NCBI GenBank assembly: GCA_934636325.1
Contig: CAKUAK010000033.1
Coordinates: forward strand, 1-61,725
Direction of reading: 5' to 3'
Length of the DNA: 61,725 bases
Origin: an uncultured Eubacteriales bacterium
GTDB taxonomy: Bacteria; Bacillota; Clostridia; Oscillospirales; Butyricicoccaceae
In this document: positions 51,560 through 61,649 of the stretch, piece by piece
Numbering within the stretch: position 1 is the stretch's first letter
Layout: the number at the start of each line of letters is the position of its first letter
Notes under the pieces: generated by a model
What the model saw: the letters and a program-made list of their open reading frames with translations, nothing else
Databases searched by the model: none
Told to the model about the DNA's origin: nothing
Position numbers and translations under genes: made by a program

Positions 51560-52603
51560 TCATCCCGCAATCAATCTTGCAATATCATTATAGGTTACAA
51601 AAGCAAACAGAATAAGTACCAGGCCCAGCCCGGCATAGGATATATAATTTTCGATCTTCGGATCGAGAGGCTTTCTTCTTATAAGCTCTATTATCATAAG
51701 CAGCAGCTTGCCGCCGTCGAGCCCCGGCACGGGAAGCATATTGACAAACGACAGGTTGACGGCAATATATGCGACAAAATACCACATCTCGGTCATCGAC
51801 TGCCCGGCGCGCTCGCTTATCTCGTTGGCTATGCCCACCGTACCCATAAGGTCAGAGGTCTTTGCCCGGCCGGTTATCAGCATGCCTAGGCTCTTGTATG
51901 CCGACTGGAAAAAGCTGAGGGCATTATCGAAGGCATAGCTCAGCTTGCCAATGCCCTTTATCTCTTCATAACCGAAATTGAGGCCGAAGCGCAGCCTGCC
52001 GGTGCCGTCGTAATCCTTCGGTTCGAGTTCGAGATCGCTCAGCACGATCTTTTCTCTGCCGCGGCGCACCGTTATATCGTAGGGCTGACCTGTGCCGAGC
52101 TGAAGGGCGGTCACGACGTCATTATAGACAAAAATGTGGAAGCCGTTGATATCTACGATCTCGTCACCCTCCTGAAGGGTACCTTCCAGCGGGAAGCCTT
52201 CGGCAAAGCCGGTCAGAACGGGCTGTGCCACAGAGCTGGCCGGAATGAGGATGAACATGATTATGACTATGCCGCAAAGGAAGTTCATCAGCGATCCGGC
52301 TATTATGACGGCAAATCGTCCCAGCCAGGGCGCCTCCTGAAAGCTGCCCTCCGACGTCCATTCGGCGGGGTCGATATCCTCGGGCGGGTCCTCTCCGGCA
52401 TCCTTGAGCATGACGGCCCCGCCCACCGGCAGGAGCCTTATTGCATAGAGGGTCTCGCCCAGCTTCTTTTTGATAAGCGCCGGGCCGAAGCCGATATTGA
52501 ATTGATAGACAGTTATACCGGCTAACTTGGCGGCCGTAAAATGTCCCAGCTCATGCACAAAGATTATGAGCCCGAAAACCAATATCGCATAAATAACTGT
52601 CAT
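51560..52603 (-). CDS. rseP: RIP metalloprotease RseP/RasP (M50)
   Basis: 347 residues. Zinc motif FVHELGHF (about 15-22), first helix at the very start, PDZ domain (about 130-200, with LQEGDEIVDINGF) and second active-site motif NMLPVPGLDGGK near residue 285. It cuts membrane-embedded regulators and signal peptide remnants. It is distinct from the SpoIVFB-like protease at 6.4 kb. It sits between dxr and ispG, as is usual. Confidence 0.96.
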   Translation of the reverse strand: MTVIYAILVFGLIIFVHELGHFTAAKLAGITVYQFNIGFGPALIKKKLGETLYAIRLLPVGGAVMLKDAGEDPPEDIDPAEWTSEGSFQEAPWLGRFAVIIAGSLMNFLCGIVIIMFILIPASSVAQPVLTGFAEGFPLEGTLQEGDEIVDINGFHIFVYNDVVTALQLGTGQPYDITVRRGREKIVLSDLELEPKDYDGTGRLRFGLNFGYEEIKGIGKLSYAFDNALSFFQSAYKSLGMLITGRAKTSDLMGTVGIANEISERAGQSMTEMWYFVAYIAVNLSFVNMLPVPGLDGGKLLLMIIELIRRKPLDPKIENYISYAGLGLVLILFAFVTYNDIARLIAG

Positions 52604-52625
52604 CTGATCTCCTTTCGATCAACGA

Positions 52626-53765
52626 TCAAAGCGCGGCCGATACGGCCCTTCTGGCCTCGGCATCGCTTTCAAACACTTCATCAACAGACGGTTTTGTTGT
52701 AAAGCCTACACGCTTTACAGCATTCTCCACAAGCCTGTAAATATCCAGGAAGCCTATGCGGCCATCAAGAAATGCCGCGACGGCGGCCTCGTTTGCTCCG
52801 TTAATGACCGCGCCCATATTTCCCCCACGCTTTGAGGCCTCTTCACAGAGGGCCAGCGCCGGGAAATTATGCCTGTCGGGCTGAAAAAAGGACAGAGAGC
52901 CGAGGCTGAAGATATCAAGGGTCTCAAAGGGGTTGACCGTCCTCTCGGGATATTCGACGGCATACTGGATCGGCAGACGCATGTCGGCATTACCCATCTG
53001 GGCGATGACCGAACCGTCGACAAATTTGACGGCCGAATGAAGTATGCTCTCGCGGTGAACGACGACGTCGATCCTATCGGCGGGAACGCCGAACAGCCAC
53101 GATGCCTCCATGACCTCGAAGCCCTTATTCATCATGGTCGCCGAGTCGATGGTTATCTTTTTGCCCATTTTCCATGTGGGGTGGCGCAGGGCATCGTCCA
53201 CCGTGACGCCGGCCAGCATCTTTTCATCCCAGCCGAAAAACGGCCCGCCGGAGGCCGTGAGGATAAGGCGGTCGACCTCGCTCGATCTGCCCGCGCGCAG
53301 GCACTGGAAGATGGCGCTGTGCTCGGAATCGACAGGCAGCACCTCGGCCTTATTGGATCTGGCCGCATCCATAACGATATGTCCGGCGCAGACAAGGGAC
53401 TCTTTGTTGGCCAGCGCCAGCCTTTTTCCCCCATTAAGCGCGGCAAGGCTGGGGCGCAGACCGGCAATGCCGGTCGCCGCATTGACGACGGTATCGGCAT
53501 CCTCATATGAAGCGGCATGAAGGACAGCCTCCTGCCCGCCGCCCACGATACAGCCTGTATCGGCGACGCGGGAGCGGAGCTCCGCGGCGGCATTTTCATC
53601 CATAAGGGCGTAATACTTCGGCTTCAGCACGCGGATCTGCTCTTCGGCAGCCTTTGCATTGCTTCCGCAGGCCATGGCCGTGACCCCATACCCCTTGGCA
53701 TAGGCAAGCTGCACCGTCTGGGTTCCCACAGAACCGGTACTACCAATTATAGAAAGTTTTTTCAT
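52626..53765 (-). CDS. dxr: 1-deoxy-D-xylulose-5-phosphate reductoisomerase
   Basis: 379 residues. NADPH site IGSTGSVGTQT, and metal/substrate motifs ALANKESLVCAG, PVDSEHSAIFQCL and PTWKMGKKITIDSATMMNKG. First committed step of the MEP pathway. Located 3 nt from cdsA and 22 nt before rseP. Confidence 0.97.
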   Translation of the reverse strand: MKKLSIIGSTGSVGTQTVQLAYAKGYGVTAMACGSNAKAAEEQIRVLKPKYYALMDENAAAELRSRVADTGCIVGGGQEAVLHAASYEDADTVVNAATGIAGLRPSLAALNGGKRLALANKESLVCAGHIVMDAARSNKAEVLPVDSEHSAIFQCLRAGRSSEVDRLILTASGGPFFGWDEKMLAGVTVDDALRHPTWKMGKKITIDSATMMNKGFEVMEASWLFGVPADRIDVVVHRESILHSAVKFVDGSVIAQMGNADMRLPIQYAVEYPERTVNPFETLDIFSLGSLSFFQPDRHNFPALALCEEASKRGGNMGAVINGANEAAVAAFLDGRIGFLDIYRLVENAVKRVGFTTKPSVDEVFESDAEARRAVSAAL

Positions 53766-53768
53766 AAA

Positions 53769-54590
53769 TTATACTCCGATTATATTGACGGCTATAAGAT
53801 AAAGCTCAAAGAGCGGCGCCGTGAAGAGGATACTGTCGAATCTGTCGAGAACTCCGCCGTGGCCCGGGAATATCCTTCCGAAATCCTTGATGCCGACATT
53901 GCGTTTGATGAGCGACATCGAAAGGTCACCCAGCTGACCGGCGGCCGCGCCGAAAATACCCGCGATGAAGAGCGGAAGCACGCTGAAGCCGGTGTTAAAG
54001 AAGTGGTCCATGCAGAGACCGAAAATGACTATTCCGGCCGCGCCGCCCAAAAGGCCGCCTATCGAACCCTCTATGGTCTTTTTGGGGCTGACATGGGGGG
54101 CCAGCTTGTGCTTTCCGCAAAGCCTGCCGACGGCATATGCCAGCATATCGCTTACCCACGCGGCGATGCAGGGCATGAGTATATAATACTTTCCCAGCTC
54201 GCCCGCCCCCTCATATATCCTCAAAAGGGACGAAAGAAAATACGGAAGGACAAAGGCGCCCATAAAGGACATGGCCAGCTTATCGAAGGTGACCCGCTTA
54301 TAGTCAAAGATGCCCATTACAAAGGCCACGAACCCGAAGGCGAAAAGCACCAGTGTAAGAGAACCCTCTTTGGGCGCATAGGCCGTCAGATAGGGCACAA
54401 AGAAGGCCGCCGCACAGGATACATAGAGCAGCGGATGACCCTTGAGCTCCCCTGTCTCGCCGAGAAGCTCATATGCGGCGAGGGCCGACAGCAGACACAA
54501 TACCGCGGCAAGTACCCACGAGGGCAGAAAATAAAGAATAACTATTACTGCGGCTATGCCGACAACCGATGTTACAAGGCGAATGCCCAT
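53769..54590 (-). CDS. cdsA: Phosphatidate cytidylyltransferase
   Basis: 273 residues with about eight membrane helices and the C-terminal signature SLIKRNVGIKDFGRIFPGHG followed by GVLDRFDS. It makes CDP-diacylglycerol for phospholipid synthesis. It begins 3 nt after uppS. Confidence 0.96.
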   Translation of the reverse strand: MGIRLVTSVVGIAAVIVILYFLPSWVLAAVLCLLSALAAYELLGETGELKGHPLLYVSCAAAFFVPYLTAYAPKEGSLTLVLFAFGFVAFVMGIFDYKRVTFDKLAMSFMGAFVLPYFLSSLLRIYEGAGELGKYYILMPCIAAWVSDMLAYAVGRLCGKHKLAPHVSPKKTIEGSIGGLLGGAAGIVIFGLCMDHFFNTGFSVLPLFIAGIFGAAAGQLGDLSMSLIKRNVGIKDFGRIFPGHGGVLDRFDSILFTAPLFELYLIAVNIIGV

Positions 54591-54593
54591 AGA

Positions 54594-55328
54594 TCATACT
54601 CCCCCAAAACGTCTTTTCCTGTGCATATATTCTTTCATTGCGGCGGCCAGATCCTCTTCGGTCATATCGGGCCACAGCTTATCGGTGAAATAAAACTCGC
54701 TGTAAGCACACTGCCACAAGAGGAAATTGGATATGCGCTTTTCTCTTCCCGGCCTGATTATAAGATCGGGGTCGGGCGTACCGGCCGAATACATATTGTC
54801 GGACAAAACCTGCTCGGTGATATCCTCGGGCCCGAGCTCGCCCGCTGCCGCCCTTCTGGCTATCTCCGCCGCCGCGCGGACTATCTCCTGACGTCCGCCG
54901 TAATTCAGGCATACATTGACGCAGAGGCCTGTCTGTTCGCGGGAGATGGCATTGGTCCTGTCGATAAGGTCAAGCAGCCTGCGGGGCAGGACCGATACAT
55001 CGCCCCAGAACCGAAGCCTTATGTTCTTCTCGGCCATGCTTTCGATGGCCTCGTTGAGATACTTTTCAAAAAGGAACATTATGGCCGAGACCTCTTCGGC
55101 CGGGCGTTTCCAGTTTTCGGTCGAAAAGGCATAGACCGTAAAATATTTTACTCCGACATCGGCCATGTATTCGGCCGCCCTGCGGAAGGTCTCACTTCCC
55201 GCCTTATGCCCGGCGGACCTGGGCAGTCCCCGGGCCTGAGCCCATCTGCCGTTGCCGTCCATTATGACGGCGACATGGGTCGGGACATGCAGGAGCTCTT
55301 CGGGCGTAAGATAAAGATGATCTGACAT
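54594..55328 (-). CDS. uppS: Undecaprenyl diphosphate synthase
   Basis: 244 residues from ATG 55328 (MSDHLYLTPEE) with GGAG upstream. Catalytic motif VAVIMDGNGRWAQARG, then TVYAFSTENWKRP and C-terminal PDLIIRPGREKRISNFLLWQ (the usual family form is RTSGE rather than RPGRE). It makes the lipid carrier for wall synthesis. The longer frame to 55388 would lack a ribosome site. Confidence 0.95.
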   Translation of the reverse strand: MSDHLYLTPEELLHVPTHVAVIMDGNGRWAQARGLPRSAGHKAGSETFRRAAEYMADVGVKYFTVYAFSTENWKRPAEEVSAIMFLFEKYLNEAIESMAEKNIRLRFWGDVSVLPRRLLDLIDRTNAISREQTGLCVNVCLNYGGRQEIVRAAAEIARRAAAGELGPEDITEQVLSDNMYSAGTPDPDLIIRPGREKRISNFLLWQCAYSEFYFTDKLWPDMTEEDLAAAMKEYMHRKRRFGGV

Positions 55329-55454
55329 ATTTTCTCCTATTACCGCATATGAGGCGGCGCAAACGCACCGCCCCATACCAATAAGCATATCATGTCGTTT
55401 GTCCGGACGCAGAACACCTGATATACGTCTGCCCCCGGAAGCTGACGGCAGGAA

Positions 55455-56009
55455 TTAAAGCTCCATGAGCTCCTTTTCCTTCTTGGCCATCTCTGAGTCG
55501 ATCTCCTTGCAGTATTTATCGGTCGCGTCCTGGATCTCCTTTTCAAGGCCCTTGAGGTCATCCTCTGTGATCTCGCTCTTCTTCTTCTGGGCCTTGAAGG
55601 TGTCGACGGCGTCGCGGCGGATATTCCTGACGGCGACCTTGGCGTCCTCGCCCATCTTCTTGACCTGCTTTGTCAGATCCTTACGTCTCTCCTCTGTCAG
55701 CTGGGGGAAGGTCAGGCGGATGACCTTGCCGTCATTCTGGGGATTGATGCCCAGATCGGAGGCAAGGATGGCCTTCTCGATGGCCTTTACGGCGCCGGAA
55801 TCCCAGGGCTGGATGACGAGCATCCTGGGCTCGGGCGAGCTGACCGAGGCCAGCTGGTTGATCAGCATGGAAGAGCCGTAATGCTCGACGGTTATCTTAT
55901 CGAGGACGGCGGGATTGGCCCTGCCGGCCCTAACTGTGGCGAAATCGCTCTTGAGGACTTCGATGCTCTTCTGCATTTTTGATGTATATACTTCGCACTC
56001 TTTACTCAT
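55455..56009 (-). CDS. frr: Ribosome recycling factor
   Basis: 184 residues, standard length. Motifs: DFATVRAGRANPAVLDKI, LTEERRKDLTKQVKKMGE and C-terminal helices. It splits post-termination ribosomes with EF-G. AGGAGGAT precedes the ATG; pyrH is 29 nt upstream. The 126-nt gap to uppS holds a strong hairpin near 55351-55365 (GGCGG/CCGCC arms) but no clear promoter. Confidence 0.97.
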   Translation of the reverse strand: MSKECEVYTSKMQKSIEVLKSDFATVRAGRANPAVLDKITVEHYGSSMLINQLASVSSPEPRMLVIQPWDSGAVKAIEKAILASDLGINPQNDGKVIRLTFPQLTEERRKDLTKQVKKMGEDAKVAVRNIRRDAVDTFKAQKKKSEITEDDLKGLEKEIQDATDKYCKEIDSEMAKKEKELMEL

Positions 56010-56038
56010 AAGGGTGATCCTCCTAAATATTATTTAAA

Positions 56039-56755
56039 TTACTCTTCAACTACCGTGCCGACATGCTCGCCCATCAGGACACGCTTGATATTATCGGGAT
56101 CCTGAACGGCAAAAACAAGAAGCGGAATGTGGTTATCCATCGAAAGCGATGTGGCCGTGCTGTCCATAACGGCAAGGCCGCGGTTGAGGACTTCTTTATA
56201 TGTTATGCTGTCAAAGCGCTTGGCATCCTTGTCGACATGAGGATCGGCATTGTATACGCCATCGATGTTCTTGGCAAGAAGGATGGCGTCGGCCTCGATC
56301 TCGGCGGCGCGCAGAGCGGCGGCCGTATCGGTCGAGAAGAATGGGTTGCCGGTGCCGCAGGCAAAGATGACGACCCTGCCCTTTTCAAGATGCCTTATGG
56401 CGCGAAGCCTTATATAAGGCTCGGCAATTTTTGTCATGTCGATCGCCGTCTGCACCCTGACGTCGACGCCGTTGTTTTCAAGGACATCGGCCAGAGCCAG
56501 CGCGTTTATCGTCGTGGCCAGCATGCCCATGTGATCGGCGCGGGTACGCTCCATGCGTCCGCCGCCGTCCTTTACGCCGCGCCAAAAGTTGCCTCCGCCG
56601 ACGACGACGCCGATCTGAACGCCGAGAGCCGTGCATTCCTTGATGGCCTTTGCAACGGCATCGACAACGTCGAAGTTAAGGCCTCTCTTCTGGTCGCCGG
56701 CCAGAGCCTCGCCGCTTATCTTGAGCAGCACCCTTTTATATTTAGGACTTTCCAT
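56039..56755 (-). CDS. pyrH: UMP kinase
   Basis: 238 residues of the amino-acid-kinase fold: YKRVLLKISGEALAG, VVVGGGNFWRG and GTGNPFFSTDTAAALRA. Converts UMP to UDP and feeds UDP-linked wall precursors. First gene of the pyrH-frr-uppS-cdsA-dxr-rseP-ispG-polC cluster. Confidence 0.97.
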   Translation of the reverse strand: MESPKYKRVLLKISGEALAGDQKRGLNFDVVDAVAKAIKECTALGVQIGVVVGGGNFWRGVKDGGGRMERTRADHMGMLATTINALALADVLENNGVDVRVQTAIDMTKIAEPYIRLRAIRHLEKGRVVIFACGTGNPFFSTDTAAALRAAEIEADAILLAKNIDGVYNADPHVDKDAKRFDSITYKEVLNRGLAVMDSTATSLSMDNHIPLLVFAVQDPDNIKRVLMGEHVGTVVEE

Positions 56756-56833
56756 ATCTATCTCCCACCAAACTTGAATTGATGTCTTTATTCTAATATA
56801 AAGTCGGATATTTGAAAAGCCATATTTGAAAAA

Positions 56834-59659
56834 TTAAAATAAAAATTTCTTTAAATATTGTCCGGTATAGGACTGCGGCACGGCGGCCACCTCTTCGGGC
56901 GTGCCCTCGGCGATGATCGTTCCGCCGCACGCGCCGCCCTCCGGCCCGAGGTCGATTATATGGTCGGCGACCTTTATGACGTCGAGGTTATGCTCGATGA
57001 CGATGACGGTGTTGCCGCTGTCGGCAAGGGCGTTCAGGACCTCTATCAGCTTGTGTACGTCATAGGCGTGAAGGCCGGTGGTCGGCTCGTCGAGGATATA
57101 AACGGTTCGGCCCGTGGCGCGGCGCGAAAGCTCGGTGGCCAGCTTGACACGCTGTGCCTCGCCGCCCGAAAGGGTCGTCGAAGGCTGCCCCAGCTTTATA
57201 TACCCCAGCCCGACGTCAAAAAGGGTCTGAAGTCGGCGGTGTATCTTTGGGATATTCTCGAAGAAGCCGAGAGCCTCTTCGACGGTCATATCGAGCACAT
57301 CGCTTATGCTCTTGCCCTTGTATTTGACCTCGAGGGTCTCGCGGTTATACTTTTTGCCCTTGCAGACATCGCAGGGCACATATATGTCGGGCAGGAAGTG
57401 CATTTCTATCTTGACAAGACCGTCGCCCGAGCATGCCTCGCAGCGTCCGCCCCTTATATTGAAGGAAAATCGGCCCGGGCCGTATCCCCTCGCCTTTGCA
57501 TCGGCCGTTTTGGCAAAAAGCTCGCGGATATCGCCGAACACGCCGGTATATGTCGCCGGATTCGATCTCGGTGTGCGGCCTATCGGCGACTGGTCGATGT
57601 TTATGACCTTATCGAGATTTTCAAGCCCCAGCATATCCTTGTGGGCGCCCGCCCTTGTCCTTGCGCCGTTGAGGTCGGCGGCAAGCCGCTTATATATGAC
57701 CTCGTTGACCAGCGAGCTTTTGCCCGAGCCCGAAACGCCGGTGACGCAGGTCATCATCCCGAGGGGTATCTTTACATTTACATTTTTAAGGTTGTTCTCG
57801 CTCGCACCCTTTACCGTCAGGAAAAGGCCGTTTCCGGGGCGGCGCTTTTCGGGAACAGGGATCTTTCTCGCGCCGCTCAGATACTGGCCGGTCATCGACT
57901 TGGGGTTCTTCATGATCTCTTCGGCCGTGCCGACAGCGACTATCTCTCCGCCGTGGACCCCCGCGCCGGGGCCGACATCTATTATATTATCGGCTGCCAG
58001 CATGGTATCCTCGTCATGTTCTACGACTATAAGGGTATTGCCGAGGTCGCGCAGGCGCTTGAGGGCGTTGAGCAGCTTCTCGTTGTCACGCTGGTGCAGG
58101 CCGATCGACGGCTCGTCGAGGACATACAGGACCCCCATGAGATATGAGCCTATCTGGGTGGCAAGGCGTATCCTCTGGCTCTCGCCGCCGGACAGTGTGC
58201 CGGATGAACGCGAAAGGGTCAGGTAATCGAGGCCGACATTTTTGAGGAAGCCCAGGCGATCGCGTATCTCCTTTATGATCCTGTCGCCTATCATATGCTC
58301 ACGCTGGCTGAGCTCCAGCCCGTCAAGGAACTCCAGCTCTTCTGTTATCGACCTTTCGGTAAACTCGATTATGTTGATACCGCCGACCGTGACGGCAAGC
58401 ACCTCTTTTTTAAGACGCTTGCCCTTGCAGTCGGGACAGGGTATCTCGCTCATGCACTCTTCGATCTCTTCCTTGACCGACTCGCTGTTGGTCTCGGCAT
58501 ACCGCCTTTTAAGGCTGTTGACGACACCCTCAAAGGCGTGATAATATGTCCCGCCGCCTCCGCCGGGACGCTTCCAGAAAAGCTCTAACTTTTCATCTCC
58601 GTTTCCGTAAAGGATAAGATCCATCGTCTCCTTTGAAAGCTCCTTTACAGGCACATCGAGAGAAAAGCCATAGCGTTTGGAAAGGGCGTCGAGATACATG
58701 TGGGCAATGCTGGTCTCGTCCATCGTCGAATAGCCCGAAGCCTTTATCGCACCCTGATTGATCGAAAGGTTCTTGTTGGGGAATATAAGATCGGGGTCGA
58801 TCTCGAGCCGCATGCCGAGGCCGGCGCAGGTCGGGCAGGCGCCGTAGGGATTATTGAAGGAAAACATGCGGGGCGTAAGCTCTTCTATCGAGATGCCGCA
58901 TTCGGGGCAGGCATAACTCTGGGAAAACATGACCTCGCCGTTCTCCATCATATCGGCGATGACAAGCCCGCCGGAAAGGGACGACGCCGTTTCGACCGAA
59001 TCGGAAAGGCGGCTTTTGATCTCCGGCTTGATGACGATGCGGTCGACGATGACCTCTATGTTGTGCTTTTTATTCTTATCGAGCTTTATGGTCTCGCCGA
59101 GGTCGTAAAGGCTGCCGTCGACCCTCACGCGGGAATAGCCGCTCTTGCGGGCGTCCTCGAACACCTTCTGATATTCGCCCTTTCTCGAACGTATGACCGG
59201 AGCGAGGATCTGCATGCGGGTCCCCTGAGGATAGGACATGAGCTGATCGACTATCTGGTCGACGCTCTGCTGCTTTATCTCACGCCCGCATTTGGGGCAG
59301 TGCGGCACGCCGATGCGCGCCCAGAGAAGGCGAAGATAATCGTATATCTCGGTGACCGTTCCGACCGTCGAGCGCGGATTCTTGGAGGTCGTTTTCTGGT
59401 CTATGGCTATGGCCGGCGAAAGGCCCTCTATATAATCGACGTCGGGTTTTTCCATCTGACCGAGGAACTGACGCGCATAGGATGACAGCGATTCTACATA
59501 CCTCCTCTGCCCCTCGGCATAGATCGTGTCAAAGGCCAGCGAGCTCTTGCCCGAGCCCGAAAGGCCGGTGATGACGGTCAGCGTATCGCGTTTTATCTCT
59601 ACATCGACGTTTTTCAGGTTGTGCACCCTTGCGCCCTTAACTAAAATACTGTCGCGCAT
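56834..59659 (-). CDS. uvrA: Excinuclease ABC subunit A
   Basis: 941 residues. Two ABC ATPase modules (Walker A GLSGSGKSSLAF and GVSGSGKSSLVN; signatures LSGGESQRIRLA and LSGGEAQRVKLA) and zinc modules with paired cysteines (CPKCG, CPECG, CPTCAG, CEACSGDG, CDVCKGK). It finds bulky DNA lesions in nucleotide excision repair. The ATG at 59659 is 1 nt after the uvrB stop; the in-frame extension to 59689 lies inside uvrB. Confidence 0.97.
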   Translation of the reverse strand: MRDSILVKGARVHNLKNVDVEIKRDTLTVITGLSGSGKSSLAFDTIYAEGQRRYVESLSSYARQFLGQMEKPDVDYIEGLSPAIAIDQKTTSKNPRSTVGTVTEIYDYLRLLWARIGVPHCPKCGREIKQQSVDQIVDQLMSYPQGTRMQILAPVIRSRKGEYQKVFEDARKSGYSRVRVDGSLYDLGETIKLDKNKKHNIEVIVDRIVIKPEIKSRLSDSVETASSLSGGLVIADMMENGEVMFSQSYACPECGISIEELTPRMFSFNNPYGACPTCAGLGMRLEIDPDLIFPNKNLSINQGAIKASGYSTMDETSIAHMYLDALSKRYGFSLDVPVKELSKETMDLILYGNGDEKLELFWKRPGGGGGTYYHAFEGVVNSLKRRYAETNSESVKEEIEECMSEIPCPDCKGKRLKKEVLAVTVGGINIIEFTERSITEELEFLDGLELSQREHMIGDRIIKEIRDRLGFLKNVGLDYLTLSRSSGTLSGGESQRIRLATQIGSYLMGVLYVLDEPSIGLHQRDNEKLLNALKRLRDLGNTLIVVEHDEDTMLAADNIIDVGPGAGVHGGEIVAVGTAEEIMKNPKSMTGQYLSGARKIPVPEKRRPGNGLFLTVKGASENNLKNVNVKIPLGMMTCVTGVSGSGKSSLVNEVIYKRLAADLNGARTRAGAHKDMLGLENLDKVINIDQSPIGRTPRSNPATYTGVFGDIRELFAKTADAKARGYGPGRFSFNIRGGRCEACSGDGLVKIEMHFLPDIYVPCDVCKGKKYNRETLEVKYKGKSISDVLDMTVEEALGFFENIPKIHRRLQTLFDVGLGYIKLGQPSTTLSGGEAQRVKLATELSRRATGRTVYILDEPTTGLHAYDVHKLIEVLNALADSGNTVIVIEHNLDVIKVADHIIDLGPEGGACGGTIIAEGTPEEVAAVPQSYTGQYLKKFLF

Positions 59660-59660
59660 T

Positions 59661-61649
59661 CTATTTTCCCTTTCTGTCTTCTTTTTCAAGCTGAGCGCGC
59701 ATCTCTTTTATCTGGTCGCGCAGCACGGCGGCATATTCGAACTCCAGCATCTTCGAGGCCTCTTTCATGGCCTTTTCCAGCTTGACTATCTCCTGTTCCT
59801 TTGCCGCGCGGGTCAGCTTTTTGACGCTCTGCGCCGGGACCTTCGAGCTGTCCTGCGATATCTCTATAACGTCGCGGACGCTCTTGAATATCGTCTTGGG
59901 GACGATGCCGTGCTCTTTATTGAAATCGTCCTGTATCTTTCTTCTTCTCGCCGTTTCGTCGATGGCATATCTCATAGACGGCGTTATGGTGTCGGCATAC
60001 ATGATGACCCGGCCTTCGGCGTTTCGCGCCGCGCGGCCTATCGTCTGGATAAGCGAGGTCTTGCTTCGCAGGAAGCCCTCTTTATCGGCGTCGAGTATGG
60101 CGACAAGCGAGACCTCCGGCAGGTCGAGGCCCTCTCTCAGAAGGTTGATGCCGACCAGCACCTGGAACTCGTTGAGGCGCAGGTCGCGTATAAGCTGCAT
60201 TCTCTCTATCGTATCTATATCATGGTGCATATAGCGCACCCTTATGCCGCTTTCCGAAAGATAATCGGTAAGCTCCTCTGCCATACGCTTGGTCATGGTC
60301 GTGACCAGGACCCTCTCGCCCCGGGCGTCGCGCTCTTTTATCTCGGCGATAAGATCGTCGATCTGGCCGTCGACAGGGCGTATCTCTATCTCCGGGTCGA
60401 GCAGGCCGGTCGGCCGTATGATCTGCTCGACGATCTGCCCCGAGCGGGTCGTTTCGTACTCGCCGGGGGTCGCGCTGACATATATGACCTGATTTATGCG
60501 CTCTTCAAACTCGTCGAAATTGAGCGGGCGGTTGTCGAGCGCCGACGGCAGGCGGAAGCCATAATCTATAAGCTGCTGCTTCCTGGCCCGGTCGCCGTGG
60601 AACATGGCCCTTATCTGGGGCAGCATGACATGGGATTCGTCGATGAAAAGCAGGTAATCCTTCGGGAAATAATCCATAAGAGTATAAGGCGCGCTGCCCG
60701 GCTCGCGCCCCGAAAGCACGCGGGAATAGTTCTCTATGCCGGTGCAGAAACCGATCTCCCGAAGCATCTCCATATCATATGTCGTCCGCTGGCGCAGGCG
60801 CTGGGCCTCGACCAGCTTGTCGTTTTCCTGGAACCACTTTACCCTCGCTTCCATCTCGCGTTCGATCTCGACAAGTGCCTCGTCCAGCTTGTCCTTTGGC
60901 GTGACATAATGGGAGGCCGGATATATGGCCACATGGTTGACATATCGGTTGACGACCCCGGTCACCGGGTTTATCTCGGAAATACGGTCGATCTCGTCGC
61001 CGAAAAACTCGACGCGGACGGCGTAATCATCGGTATATGCCGGGCGGATCTCGATCGTATCTCCCCTGACGCGGAATTTATTGCGTTCAAAAGCGATGTC
61101 GTTGCGCTCGTACTGGATATCGACCAGCTTGCGGCAGACCTCGTCCCTGTCGCGTATCTGACCGGTGCGCAGCGAAACGACCATGTTGGCGTAATCTATC
61201 GGGTTGCCCAGGGAATATATGCTGGATACCGAAGCGACGATAATCACGTCCCGCCGCTCGAAGAGCGCCGAGGTGGCCGAATGACGCAGACGTTCGAGCT
61301 CAGAGTTGATATCGGAATCCTTTTCTATATAGGTATCGGTCGAAGGGATATATGCCTCCGGCTGATAGTAATCGTAATAAGAGACGAAAAACTCAACGGC
61401 GTTTTCGGGGAAAAACTCGCGGAACTCCGAGCAAAGCTGGGCCGCCAGCGTCTTGTTGTGGGTCAGTACCAGCGCCGGGCGCTTTTCCCGCTCTATTATA
61501 TTGGCCATGACGAAGGTCTTGCCCGAGCCCGTAACGCCCAGCATAGTCTGCTCGTGTATGCCGAGCTCGACCCCCTTTGCCAGCGCGTCTATGGCCTGCG
61601 GCTGCCCGCCGGCCGGTTTATACGGAGCGTGCAGTTTGAAATCGCCCAT
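59661..61649 (-). CDS. uvrB: Excinuclease ABC subunit B
   Basis: 662 residues from ATG 61649 (MGDFKLHAPYKPAGGQ) with GGAGGAAG upstream. Walker A LGVTGSGKTFVMA, beta-hairpin region YYDYYQPEAYIP, helicase motifs LLFIDESH and QTIGRAARNAEG, and a C-terminal UVR domain (about 620-655). It verifies damage loaded by UvrA and recruits UvrC. I see no LexA-type GAAC-N4-GTTC box in the 76 nt upstream to the window edge, though a palindrome ATGATATCAT lies at 61676-61685. Confidence 0.97.
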   Translation of the reverse strand: MGDFKLHAPYKPAGGQPQAIDALAKGVELGIHEQTMLGVTGSGKTFVMANIIEREKRPALVLTHNKTLAAQLCSEFREFFPENAVEFFVSYYDYYQPEAYIPSTDTYIEKDSDINSELERLRHSATSALFERRDVIIVASVSSIYSLGNPIDYANMVVSLRTGQIRDRDEVCRKLVDIQYERNDIAFERNKFRVRGDTIEIRPAYTDDYAVRVEFFGDEIDRISEINPVTGVVNRYVNHVAIYPASHYVTPKDKLDEALVEIEREMEARVKWFQENDKLVEAQRLRQRTTYDMEMLREIGFCTGIENYSRVLSGREPGSAPYTLMDYFPKDYLLFIDESHVMLPQIRAMFHGDRARKQQLIDYGFRLPSALDNRPLNFDEFEERINQVIYVSATPGEYETTRSGQIVEQIIRPTGLLDPEIEIRPVDGQIDDLIAEIKERDARGERVLVTTMTKRMAEELTDYLSESGIRVRYMHHDIDTIERMQLIRDLRLNEFQVLVGINLLREGLDLPEVSLVAILDADKEGFLRSKTSLIQTIGRAARNAEGRVIMYADTITPSMRYAIDETARRRKIQDDFNKEHGIVPKTIFKSVRDVIEISQDSSKVPAQSVKKLTRAAKEQEIVKLEKAMKEASKMLEFEYAAVLRDQIKEMRAQLEKEDRKGK

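Noticed and set aside
56808..56832. 11-bp direct repeat ATATTTGAAAA between pyrH and uvrA
   Set aside because: Two AT-rich copies 14 bp apart near the uvrA stop; no promoter role or dyad symmetry is visible.
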